A stretch of DNA of 64,000 nt from Xylophilus sp042867185 (lineage in GTDB: Bacteria > Pseudomonadota > Gammaproteobacteria > Burkholderiales > Burkholderiaceae_C): contig JBHZQV010000006.1 of NCBI GenBank assembly GCA_042867185.1, forward strand, positions 142,212 to 206,211, in the 5' to 3' direction. Below, piece by piece: positions 8,247-15,658 of this stretch (position 1 is the stretch's first letter; each line of letters opens with the position of its first letter). The notes below the pieces were generated by a model that was not told the DNA's origin, made no database searches, and was given only the letters and a program-made list of their open reading frames with translations. The position numbers and the translations under genes were made by a program.

Positions 8247-8290
8247 ATACACAATTTACTTTATACGATGTATATTATGTATAGTCATAT
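8247..8290. promoter_or_regulatory. AT-rich block, possible promoter region upstream of the DUF72 gene
   Basis: In a background of roughly 70% GC, this stretch is mostly A/T, with overlapping TATATT, TATTAT and TATAGT hexamers and an inverted TATAC/GTATA pair. TTTACT (8255-8260) could be a -35 with TATAGT (8280-8285) at 19-base spacing, which is not ideal. The downstream gene starts at 8359. Promoter function is inferred from composition only. Confidence 0.35.
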
Positions 8291-8358
8291 GGCCAGATGG
8301 GCGTTGAAGTACCCGTAAACACGCTGTCCGGCCGCCCCCCGTGCATCATCGGACTGCG

Positions 8359-9453
8359 ATGCAAGACTCACTCTTTCCTCCTGACGACGACGAAGCAGCC
8401 GACGAATCGGTTGCACCCGGGCAACCCGCGCTGCCTGGGCCGCGCGCGCCTGCCGAGGCGCAGCCACCCAAGGCCAAGCGCGGCGCCGAGGTGGGCCCGG
8501 CGCGGCAGGACACGGCGTTCCAGGCACTGGCCGCGGCGATGCCGGCGCGCCTGCGCCTGGGCACGTCGTCTTGGAACTATCCGGGCTGGGCCGGCATGGT
8601 GTGGGATGCGGTCTATCCGGAATCGGTTTTGTCCAAACGCGGGATCGGCGCGTACGCGGAGCATCCCTTGTTCCGCACCGTCAGCCTCGACCGCGCGTTC
8701 TACCGCGCGCTGACTTCCAGCCAGTTCGCCGACCTGGCCGCACGGGTGCCGGCCGATTTCCGCTTCGTCGTCAAGGCCCCGGCGATGGTGACCGACGCGC
8801 TGGTCCGTGCCGAGGACGGCCGCGGCATGCAGGCCAACCCCGGCTTTTTGAATGCCGAGCTGGCGGTGCAGGACTTCGTGGTGCCGGCCCTCGAAGGGCT
8901 GGGGGACCGGCTGGGCGCGCTGGTGTTCCAGCTCAGCCCGCTGCCGCTGCGGATGCTCGACACGCTGCCGGCCGTGCTGGACAAGCTGCGTGCGATGCTG
9001 GATGCCTTGCCTGCGCTGCGGCCCACCGCACCCGACGCGGTCGTCGCGGTCGAGGTGCGCGATCCCGAGTGGATCGGCGGGATCCACGGCCCGGCCTTCG
9101 TGCAGGTATTGAAAGACACCGGCGCCACGTTCTGCCTGGGCCTGCACGCCAAGATGCCGGCGATCGCCGAGCAGCTGCACATGCTGCGCGCGCTGTGGCC
9201 GGGGCCGCTGGTGTGCCGCTGGAACCTCAACCGGCTGCACGGCGGCTACGGCTACGAAGACGCCGAAAAGCGCTACCAGCCATTCGACAAGATGGTCGAC
9301 CCGGACCCGGACACCCGCGCCGCACTGGCCAAGGTGGCCGCCGCCACCGCGCAGGCGGGCCACCCGGTCTATGTGACGGTCAGCAACAAGGCCGAAGGCT
9401 CGGCACCGCTGACGGTGCAGTGGCTGGCGGAGGAGATCCGCACCCGGCTGTGA
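8359..9453 (+). CDS. DUF72 (YecE-like) family protein
   Basis: 364 residues if started at ATG 8359; GTG 8341 is a possible earlier start. After a poorly conserved acidic/proline-rich leader (about 50 residues), the DUF72 TIM-barrel-like domain begins with 'LRLGTSSWNYPGWAGMVW'. Characteristic features follow: 'FYRALTSSQFADLAARVPADFRFVVKAP', 'VAVEVRDPEW' and 'CRWNLNRLHGGYGYEDA'. The biochemical role of DUF72 proteins is not established. An AT-rich block lies upstream; the convergent transporter ends 30 bases downstream. Confidence 0.88.
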   Translation: MQDSLFPPDDDEAADESVAPGQPALPGPRAPAEAQPPKAKRGAEVGPARQDTAFQALAAAMPARLRLGTSSWNYPGWAGMVWDAVYPESVLSKRGIGAYAEHPLFRTVSLDRAFYRALTSSQFADLAARVPADFRFVVKAPAMVTDALVRAEDGRGMQANPGFLNAELAVQDFVVPALEGLGDRLGALVFQLSPLPLRMLDTLPAVLDKLRAMLDALPALRPTAPDAVVAVEVRDPEWIGGIHGPAFVQVLKDTGATFCLGLHAKMPAIAEQLHMLRALWPGPLVCRWNLNRLHGGYGYEDAEKRYQPFDKMVDPDPDTRAALAKVAAATAQAGHPVYVTVSNKAEGSAPLTVQWLAEEIRTRL

Positions 9454-9483
9454 AGCGCCGCGGGCGCTTCCGCGGGAAGGGGC

Positions 9484-10794
9484 TCAGGCGCCGAAGGCCA
9501 TCGCCAGCACCGCGGCCGCCATCACCGCGGTCGCGGCCCATCCCAGCAGGCGCAGCCGGATGCCAATCACATGCTGGCCCATCACCCGCTTGTTGGCGGC
9601 CAGCAGCATCATCACCGCCATGATCGGCACCGCGATCACGCCGTTGATGACGGCCGACCAGAACAGCTCCCGCACCGGGTCGGCCGGCGTGAAGCACAGG
9701 CCCACGCCGCCCAGGGTGGCCACCGCGATGATCGCGTAGAAACCGCGACCCTCCCCGCGCTCCAGCCGCAGGTCCATGCCGCCGCGCCAGCCGGCCGCCT
9801 CCGACACCGCATAGGCGGCCGAGCCCGCCAGCACCGGCACCGCCAGCAGCCCGGTGCCGACGATGCCCAGGCTGAACAGCACGAAAGCGAACGGCCCGGC
9901 CAACGGCCGCAGCGCCTCGGCCGCCTGGGCCGAGGTCTGGATATCGTGCAGGCCGGCCGCATGCAGCGTGGCACCGGCACTCAGGATGATGAAGAACGCG
10001 ATCAGGTTGGAGAAACCCATGCCGATCGCGGTGTCCCAGCGGATCCGGCGCAGGTGGCGGCGCACGTCGTCCGCATCGTGCTCGGCGCCATGACCGCCCT
10101 GCCCCGTTTCCTCCACCTCCTGCGCCGCCTGCCAGAAGAACAGGTAGGGGCTGATGGTGGTGCCGAAGACGGCGACGATCATCAGCACCGCATCGTGGTC
10201 GAGCGTGAGCCGCGGCCACACCGCCGCCCGCGCCACCGCCCACCAGTCGACCTGCAGGCTGAAGGCCACCGCCACGTAGCTCAGCAGCGCCAGCGTGAGC
10301 CACTTGAGCCAGCGCACATAGGTGGCGTAGCGCAGGAACACCTGCAGCACCAGGCACAGCACGCCGAAGCCGACCGCGTACAGGTGCGCCGGCCCGCCGA
10401 CCAGCAGACGCACCGCCTCGGCCATCGCGGCGATGTCGGCCGCCACGTTGATCGTGTTGGCCACCAGCAGCATGCCGACCACCGCATAGAGCACCACCGC
10501 CGGAAACGTCCGCCGGATGGTGGCCGCCAGCCCCTGCCCGGTGACGTAGCCGATCCGCGCGCTGACCATCTGCACCGCGCACATCAGCGGATAGGTCAGC
10601 ACCAGGGTCCACAGCATCTGGAAGCCGTACTGGGCGCCGGCCTGCGAATAGGTGGCGATGCCGCTCGGGTCGTCGTCGGCCGCGCCGGTGATCAGGCCGG
10701 GGCCGAGCATGCGCAGCCGCGCGCGCCACACGCCGGCGGCCGTGGCCTGTACGGGCACTGCGGGCACTGCGTTTCGTTTCTGGTGTCGGGTCAT
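9484..10794 (-). CDS. NRAMP-family divalent metal transporter, non-canonical subtype
   Basis: 436 residues with about 11 hydrophobic segments. Segment 1 carries 'GPGLITGAADDDPSGIATYSQ' where canonical NRAMP transporters have DPGN, so this belongs to the NRAMP-related group with a DPSG-type motif; its metal cannot be assigned. A hydrophilic His/Asp-rich loop ('GQGGHGAEHDADD') lies in the middle. The ATG at 10792-10794 was chosen over one at 10825-10827 because GGAGG stands 7 bases upstream of it. It is convergent with DUF72; 191 bases separate it from the LD-carboxypeptidase, with nothing recognisable there. Confidence 0.85.
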   Translation of the reverse strand: MTRHQKRNAVPAVPVQATAAGVWRARLRMLGPGLITGAADDDPSGIATYSQAGAQYGFQMLWTLVLTYPLMCAVQMVSARIGYVTGQGLAATIRRTFPAVVLYAVVGMLLVANTINVAADIAAMAEAVRLLVGGPAHLYAVGFGVLCLVLQVFLRYATYVRWLKWLTLALLSYVAVAFSLQVDWWAVARAAVWPRLTLDHDAVLMIVAVFGTTISPYLFFWQAAQEVEETGQGGHGAEHDADDVRRHLRRIRWDTAIGMGFSNLIAFFIILSAGATLHAAGLHDIQTSAQAAEALRPLAGPFAFVLFSLGIVGTGLLAVPVLAGSAAYAVSEAAGWRGGMDLRLERGEGRGFYAIIAVATLGGVGLCFTPADPVRELFWSAVINGVIAVPIMAVMMLLAANKRVMGQHVIGIRLRLLGWAATAVMAAAVLAMAFGA

Positions 10795-10985
10795 CCCCTG
10801 CCCTCCGGCTGGCCGGGCACAGGGCACCGGTCCTTCGCGCCGACACTGGCGCGGGCGGAGTCTAGGCGCTGGCGGCGGCTGGCCGAAGCGGCCCTGCGTT
10901 TGGCCCCGCGGCCCGCTCGGGGGTCAGTGGCGGGTCAGCCGGAGCGGTGTAGAAAGACGGGCGGCGTCGGCCGGGCCTCCATCGC

Positions 10986-12035
10986 TCAATGCAGGTGGCC
11001 CCAGTAGACGAGCGCGTCACGCCCCTCGACGCTCAGCGACACCTCCGCACCCACCGGCAGCAGCACCTTGGTCGGCACATGGCCGAACGGCAAGCCGTCG
11101 ATCACCCGGGCCTTGACCTGGGTGCGCAACCAGTCGATCACCGTCTGCAGCTTGAAGCCGCGGTCGTGGGAGCCCAGCGTGTAGTCGGTGAACTGGCCGA
11201 ACACGATCGCCTTCTGCCGCGCCAGCACGCCGGCGTGCAGCAGCTGCGTCAGCATCCGCTCGACACGGTACGGATGCTCGTTGATGTCCTCGATGAACAG
11301 GATGCCGCCCTTGACCTGCGGCAGGTACGGCGTGCCGACGAGCGACGCCAGCACCGCCAGGTTGCCCCCCCACAAAACCGCCTTCTTGATATAGAAATCG
11401 CCCGTCGCCGTTGTTGCACGCCGGCCATCAGCTATCGATTCCATAGCAACCGCAACCCGTGGCTTCGGCATGCGCCAGCCGGCGCCCTCACCCTGGCCGT
11501 GCAGCAGGTCGTCGAAGCAGGCTTCCATGATGTCGTCGGGCGCTTCGGCGGTGCCGAAGTCGGCGCCGAGCGTCGGGCCGCCCCAGGTGACGGTGCCGGT
11601 CTTGGCGAGCAGGGCCGTCTGCAGCGCGGTGAAGTCGCTCAGGCCGACGAAGCGGGTGCCGCGCTCGGCCGCCTTCTTCAGCGCCTTGTAGTCGATGCCC
11701 GGCAGGATGCGGCTGATGCCGTAGCCGCCGCGCGAGATCATCGCCACGTCGGCACCGCTGGCCGCCGCGCGGCCGATGGCGGCGATGCGGGTCGCGTCGT
11801 CGCCGGCGAACCGGGTGTGGCTGGCGAACGCGTCGGCATCGACCTCGACCTCGTGGCCCAGCGCCTTCAGGCGGGCGATGCCGCGCCGAAAAGCGGCCTT
11901 GTCGCGCACCGCGCCCGAGGGCGAATAGATGTAGATGCGGCGCTGCCGCTCGGCATGGCCGTGGTCGTGGCCGCAGTGGTCGTCGTGGCAATGCAGCGGG
12001 TCGTGCGCGGCGGGCGTGTGCGGGGCAGAAGGCAT
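10986..12035 (-). CDS. LD-carboxypeptidase (S66 family, LdcA/MccF-like) with His-rich N-terminus
   Basis: 349 residues. Family S66 enzymes remove the terminal D-Ala from murein tetrapeptides during wall recycling, or detoxify microcin C-type compounds. The expected catalytic residues are visible: Ser133 in 'GLSDFTALQ', Glu249 in 'FIEDINEHPYR' and His319 in 'LPFGHVPTK'. Two features are unusual. Residues 11-27 form a His/Asp/Cys stretch (seven His, two Cys) that could bind metal. Residues 196-211 ('AMESIADGRRATTATG') are encoded by a dispersed palindromic repeat inserted in frame. It lies 52 bases downstream of tadA on the same strand. Confidence 0.88.
   Translation of the reverse strand: MPSAPHTPAAHDPLHCHDDHCGHDHGHAERQRRIYIYSPSGAVRDKAAFRRGIARLKALGHEVEVDADAFASHTRFAGDDATRIAAIGRAAASGADVAMISRGGYGISRILPGIDYKALKKAAERGTRFVGLSDFTALQTALLAKTGTVTWGGPTLGADFGTAEAPDDIMEACFDDLLHGQGEGAGWRMPKPRVAVAMESIADGRRATTATGDFYIKKAVLWGGNLAVLASLVGTPYLPQVKGGILFIEDINEHPYRVERMLTQLLHAGVLARQKAIVFGQFTDYTLGSHDRGFKLQTVIDWLRTQVKARVIDGLPFGHVPTKVLLPVGAEVSLSVEGRDALVYWGHLH
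11431..11447 (-). repeat. 17-base palindromic repeat inside the LD-carboxypeptidase gene
   Basis: On the coding strand this is GCTAT-GGAATCG-ATAGC, followed by a GGCCGGCG...CAACGGC tail resembling the long form of the repeat. It is read as A-M-E-S-I-A (residues 197-202) and falls between the Ser and Glu catalytic motifs, in a loop-like region. Confidence 0.75.
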
Positions 12036-12087
12036 GGGCGCGGAATGGACGGGCTGCGGCGCAGCCGTCTCCTGGTCGGAGGGTCGG

Positions 12088-13287
12088 TCAGAGGGCGAGC
12101 GGCGGCGCCGGTTCGCAGGCAGCCGGGAAGTATTCCATAGCCAGCCGGGCCTGATCGGCCGGTGCGGCGGTACGGGTGCGCAGGTCGACGACGCTGCCCG
12201 CCGCGGGAAACTGCGCGACCAGGGTGGCGATGGCGGCGGCCTCGTCGCCCGCGCTGCGCGGCGCGAGCCGGGCCCATGCACGCGGACCGGCGCGGTGGCC
12301 GGCGTCGGGGAACGGCGCGTCGTGCGCGCCCTCCTCGCCCGTCGGCTCGGTCGATACCGCGCAACCGGCCACGCGGCCCGGCGCGCAGCGGACCAGCGCC
12401 AGTGCCAGCGGCACCTGCGACGCCGGCAACATGAGCACCGCGTGGCGGATGTCCCGCTGCGCCATCCCCTCTGCCAGGAGCGCGGCATGGTGCTCCAGCG
12501 TGTGCCAGGCGTCGCGCTTGGGTTTGTCGCTGCGGCCGAAGCCGACCAGGTCGGGCGCGGCCACCCGGGCGCCCGACGCTGCGAGCGGCCCGAGCCATCC
12601 GGCCAGCGTCCCGCCCCACCCCTGCGGGCCGTGCAGGCAGACGAAGGTGCCGCGGCCCTTCGCTGGCCGCTCGCTTTCCAACCAGTGCATCTGCAGTCCG
12701 CCGCCGGCAGCGGCCAGCGTAAGGGCATGCGCGCCGTAGCCGGCGGGCGGCGGCAGGCCGTCGAAGCGTGACGCGGGCGTCCGCAGCGCGTCTTCGCGCA
12801 CCGGCGCCGGCCGCGCGGTGCGCTGTGCCGCGCGTCGCTGCTGGAAGAAGGCCTGCAGCACCTGGCCGCATTCGGCCGCCAGCACCCCGCCGACGACCTG
12901 GGTGTGGTGGTTGAGCCGCGGCTCGCCGAAGAGGTCGATCACCGATCCGGCCGCCCCGGTAAGCGGCTCGGCCGCGCCGTAGACGAGCCGGCCGACCCGC
13001 GCATGCAGCATCGCGCCGCTGCACATGGCGCACGGCTCCAGCGTCACGTAGAGGGTGCACCCGTCGAGCCGGTAGTTGCCCAGTACCTGTGCCGCGGCGC
13101 GCAGTGCCACGATCTCGGCATGGGCCGTCGGGTCGTGGCCGTCGATCGGAGCGTTGCGGCCGGTGGCGACGATGCAGCCGTCCTGGACCACCACCGCCCC
13201 GACCGGCACCTCGCCGGCCTGCGCCGCCGCGCGCGCTTCGGCCAAGGCCGCGCGCATGAAGCGCTCGTCGGCGGGCAGGACGCTCAT
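12088..13287 (-). CDS. tadA: tRNA adenosine(34) deaminase TadA fused to an alpha/beta-hydrolase-like domain
   Basis: 399 residues, versus about 160 for plain TadA. Residues 1-155 hold the deaminase: zinc ligands His56 (HAE, with catalytic Glu58) and Cys86/Cys89 (PCAMC). It converts A34 to inosine in tRNA-Arg(ACG). Residues about 170-395 form an alpha/beta-hydrolase-like domain: oxyanion-side HG (219-220) and 'DLVGFGRSDKP' (246-256). The nucleophile elbow reads 'MLPASQV' (286-292) instead of G-x-S-x-G, so this half is probably not a standard hydrolase. It is preceded on the same strand by a small membrane protein. Confidence 0.88.
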   Translation of the reverse strand: MSVLPADERFMRAALAEARAAAQAGEVPVGAVVVQDGCIVATGRNAPIDGHDPTAHAEIVALRAAAQVLGNYRLDGCTLYVTLEPCAMCSGAMLHARVGRLVYGAAEPLTGAAGSVIDLFGEPRLNHHTQVVGGVLAAECGQVLQAFFQQRRAAQRTARPAPVREDALRTPASRFDGLPPPAGYGAHALTLAAAGGGLQMHWLESERPAKGRGTFVCLHGPQGWGGTLAGWLGPLAASGARVAAPDLVGFGRSDKPKRDAWHTLEHHAALLAEGMAQRDIRHAVLMLPASQVPLALALVRCAPGRVAGCAVSTEPTGEEGAHDAPFPDAGHRAGPRAWARLAPRSAGDEAAAIATLVAQFPAAGSVVDLRTRTAAPADQARLAMEYFPAACEPAPPLAL

Positions 13288-13303
13288 GCCGGACGCCCGC
13301 CGG

Positions 13304-13540
13304 TCACTGGTCGGCCGCTTCGCGCTGCCGGCGGGCCGCTTCGGCCGCGTCGTCGAGCCCCTTCTGGACCTGCTGCTGCACCTCGGCGCTGCGCGTGCGC
13401 ACGTCGGCGGTCGCCGCAGTGCCGTGCGACGTACCGGCGGCCGACGGCGTCGCGGCCTGCGGCAACAGCGCCTTCTTGGCCAGCAGCGCGACGATCAACA
13501 GGGCCAGGACCAGGCCGATCAGGCCGACAGGGCTGCGCAT
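13304..13540 (-). CDS. Small single-pass membrane protein, unknown function
   Basis: 78 residues. A hydrophobic segment (about residues 4-23, 'VGLIGLVLALLIVALLAKKAL') is followed by a polar Ala/Thr linker and a C-terminal helix rich in Gln, Glu and Arg ('VQQQVQKGLDDAAEAARRQREAADQ') that could form a coiled coil. I do not recognise a named family, though similar small proteins occur upstream of tadA in related genomes as far as I recall. It ends 16 bases before tadA, so co-transcription is likely. Confidence 0.65.
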   Translation of the reverse strand: MRSPVGLIGLVLALLIVALLAKKALLPQAATPSAAGTSHGTAATADVRTRSAEVQQQVQKGLDDAAEAARRQREAADQ

Positions 13541-13688
13541 ACGGAATCTTTCGGGGAAAGGGGGTGTGCCGGGCGGCTCGCCGGACGGGCCAGCCCGGGC
13601 GAACAGGTTCGGTGATTCTAGGCAGCCCTGCGCCGGGCGAGGAGCGGCGCTCTGCGGACGCCCTCCTCCACGCCGATGGCGGCGCTGA

Positions 13689-14636
13689 TCAGGTGGGCCG
13701 GTCCTTCGTCGGCCGGGGCTTGGCATCGCGGAAGGCCTGCATCGTCGAGATCAGCTGCAGCAGCAACTGGTTGGACGCGATCGAGAGCTGGCGGCCCAGC
13801 CGGGTCACGATGTGCGCCTCGGCACCGGCCAGCACCCCGTGGTCGATCGGCAGCGCCACCAGCTGCCCGGCCTCGACCTCCTGCGACACCGCGAATGCGG
13901 GCAGCAGGCTCACGCCCAGGTCGGAGCGCACGAAATGCTTGATGGCCGAGATCGAATCGGTCGTCAGTTTGGGCGCCAGGCGGATCCGGTCCACCCGCTC
14001 GGCCAGCTCGACGATCTGCCGCGTGCCGAACGACCCGTGCATCAGCGCGACCGGATAGGCGGCGATCTGCCGCAGCAGCGGCTGGCGGTCGAGCAGGGTC
14101 AGCGGGTGGCCCGGCGGCGCGATGACGCACATCGGCTGGCGGATCGCGGCACGGGAGCGGATGCCGGGCCCCACCGGCGGGTTGTAGACCAGGCCGATAT
14201 GGGCCGCGTCCTCCGCCACCATGCGCATCACCTCGTTGGTGCCGGCCAGGTGCATGGTGACCGTGAGGCCGGGATGGCGCTTCCAGAAATGCTGCATCGG
14301 TTCGGCCATCAGGTCGCCGACGAAGCCCTCGCCCAGCACCAGGTCGATGTGTCCGCGTTCCAGGCCGCGCAGCTCCTGCACCTTGGCGATCGCGTCGTCC
14401 TGGTACGAGGTCTGCTGGCGGAAGTAGTCGACCAGCACCTGGCCGGCCTCGGTCGGACGCACGCCGCGCCCATGCCGCTCCATCAGGGGCACCGCCAACT
14501 CCTGCTCCAGCTTGGCGATCTGCCGGCTGACGACCGACGGGTTCATGTCCAACGCGTCCGCGGCGGCACGCACCGAACCTTCGGTGACGGCTTCGTAGAG
14601 GTAGCGGACCCGCCGCATGTCGAGGGATTCGTTCAT
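13689..14636 (-). CDS. LysR-family transcriptional regulator
   Basis: 315 residues, typical length. The N-terminal winged helix-turn-helix ('RYLYEAVTEGSVRAAADALDMNPSVVSRQIAKLEQELAVPLMERHGRGV') is followed by a LysR substrate-binding domain (about residues 90-295). It is transcribed divergently from the dehydrogenase/aldehyde dehydrogenase/transporter cluster, the classic arrangement for a LysR activator of its neighbours. A perfect inverted repeat at 14674-14699 lies in the shared intergenic region. The inducer is unknown but is presumably the cluster's substrate or an intermediate. Confidence 0.92.
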   Translation of the reverse strand: MNESLDMRRVRYLYEAVTEGSVRAAADALDMNPSVVSRQIAKLEQELAVPLMERHGRGVRPTEAGQVLVDYFRQQTSYQDDAIAKVQELRGLERGHIDLVLGEGFVGDLMAEPMQHFWKRHPGLTVTMHLAGTNEVMRMVAEDAAHIGLVYNPPVGPGIRSRAAIRQPMCVIAPPGHPLTLLDRQPLLRQIAAYPVALMHGSFGTRQIVELAERVDRIRLAPKLTTDSISAIKHFVRSDLGVSLLPAFAVSQEVEAGQLVALPIDHGVLAGAEAHIVTRLGRQLSIASNQLLLQLISTMQAFRDAKPRPTKDRPT

Positions 14637-14673
14637 ATGGCTGCCATACGGCGGTGCTAAGCGTTGCCCGCAG

Positions 14674-14699
14674 GTCAACGCAATTTTACGGACGTTGAC
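14674..14699. promoter_or_regulatory. Inverted repeat, likely LysR operator
   Basis: GTCAACG (14674-14680) and CGTTGAC (14693-14699) form a perfect 7-bp dyad around a 12-base AT-rich centre. It lies 38 bases upstream of the LysR start and 63 bases upstream of the dehydrogenase start. A TTGACA hexamer (14695-14700) overlaps the right arm and could be a -35 box for the rightward operon; no good -10 is visible at the proper distance. Confidence 0.6.
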
Positions 14700-14762
14700 A
14701 TTGTTACCTTTTGAGAGGGGTGGGATTCTCCGGGCTTCCCTCCTCTTTGTCGAAGGCATGAC

Positions 14763-15638
14763 GTGAAAACTATCGGTGTGGTCGGTTTGGGCAACATGGG
14801 CCGGGGCATGGCCCTCTCGCTGCAGCGGGGCGGCTTCACGGTGGTCGGCACCGACGCATCGGCCGGTACGCGGGCCCGGCTGGCCGCCGACGGCGTGCCG
14901 GTCGTCGACACGATCCAGGCGGTGATGGCCCCGGCCGACGCGGTCGTGCTGTCGCTGCCGACGGCGGCCATCGTGGCGCAGGTCGTTGCCGGCCCCGACG
15001 GCTTGACGGGCCACGCCAAGGCGGGCGTGCTGGTGATCGACACCTCGACATCGCATCCCGACACCACCCGCCAGCTCGCGGCGCAACTGGCGGCCGTCGG
15101 CATGTCGCTGATCGACGCACCCGTGAGCGGCGGCCCGAAGGGCGCGATCACCGGCACCATGACGATGGTGATCGGCGGCACCGAAGCCGACGTGGCCCGG
15201 GCCGAGCCGGTGCTGGCGGCGATGAGCGCCAAGCGGGTCCACGTGGGCGCGGTGGGCGCGGGCCATGTCGCCAAGATCGCCAACAACCTGCTGTGCGCCG
15301 CCCACCTCGCGATCGCCGGCGAGGTCACCCGGATGGCCGAGCGGGCCGGCGTGCCCACCGAGCGGCTGCTGCAGGGCATCAACGCCGGCTCGGGCCGCAG
15401 CTTCGTCACCGAATTCAACCTCCCCACCTGGGTCACCAGCGGCGCCTTCGACTCCGGCTTCACGATGAAGCTGATGCGCAAGGACGTCGGCCTGTCGCAG
15501 GACCTGATCGCCGCGCTCGACCTCGACCTGCCCCTGTCCGCCAAGGTGGCCGAGCTGTGGGCCGGCAGCGCCCGCACGATCGCCGACGACGAGGACTTCA
15601 ACCGCATCGTCGAACTGGGCACGCGCCCTGCTCTCTGA
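14763..15638 (+). CDS. 3-hydroxyisobutyrate dehydrogenase-family NAD(P)-dependent oxidoreductase
   Basis: 291 residues from a GTG start. A Rossmann motif GLGNMG (8-13) at the N-terminus, the family substrate motif 'DAPVSGGPKGA' (118-128) and the catalytic Lys171 in 'GHVAKIANN' place it in the beta-hydroxyacid dehydrogenase family. That family includes 3-hydroxyisobutyrate, tartronate semialdehyde, succinic semialdehyde/glyoxylate and threonate-type enzymes. The exact substrate cannot be read from sequence. It is followed 20 bases later by an aldehyde dehydrogenase, so an alcohol-to-aldehyde-to-acid sequence is plausible. Confidence 0.88.
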   Translation: MKTIGVVGLGNMGRGMALSLQRGGFTVVGTDASAGTRARLAADGVPVVDTIQAVMAPADAVVLSLPTAAIVAQVVAGPDGLTGHAKAGVLVIDTSTSHPDTTRQLAAQLAAVGMSLIDAPVSGGPKGAITGTMTMVIGGTEADVARAEPVLAAMSAKRVHVGAVGAGHVAKIANNLLCAAHLAIAGEVTRMAERAGVPTERLLQGINAGSGRSFVTEFNLPTWVTSGAFDSGFTMKLMRKDVGLSQDLIAALDLDLPLSAKVAELWAGSARTIADDEDFNRIVELGTRPAL

Positions 15639-15658
15639 ACCCGCCACCCCCGACCGCC

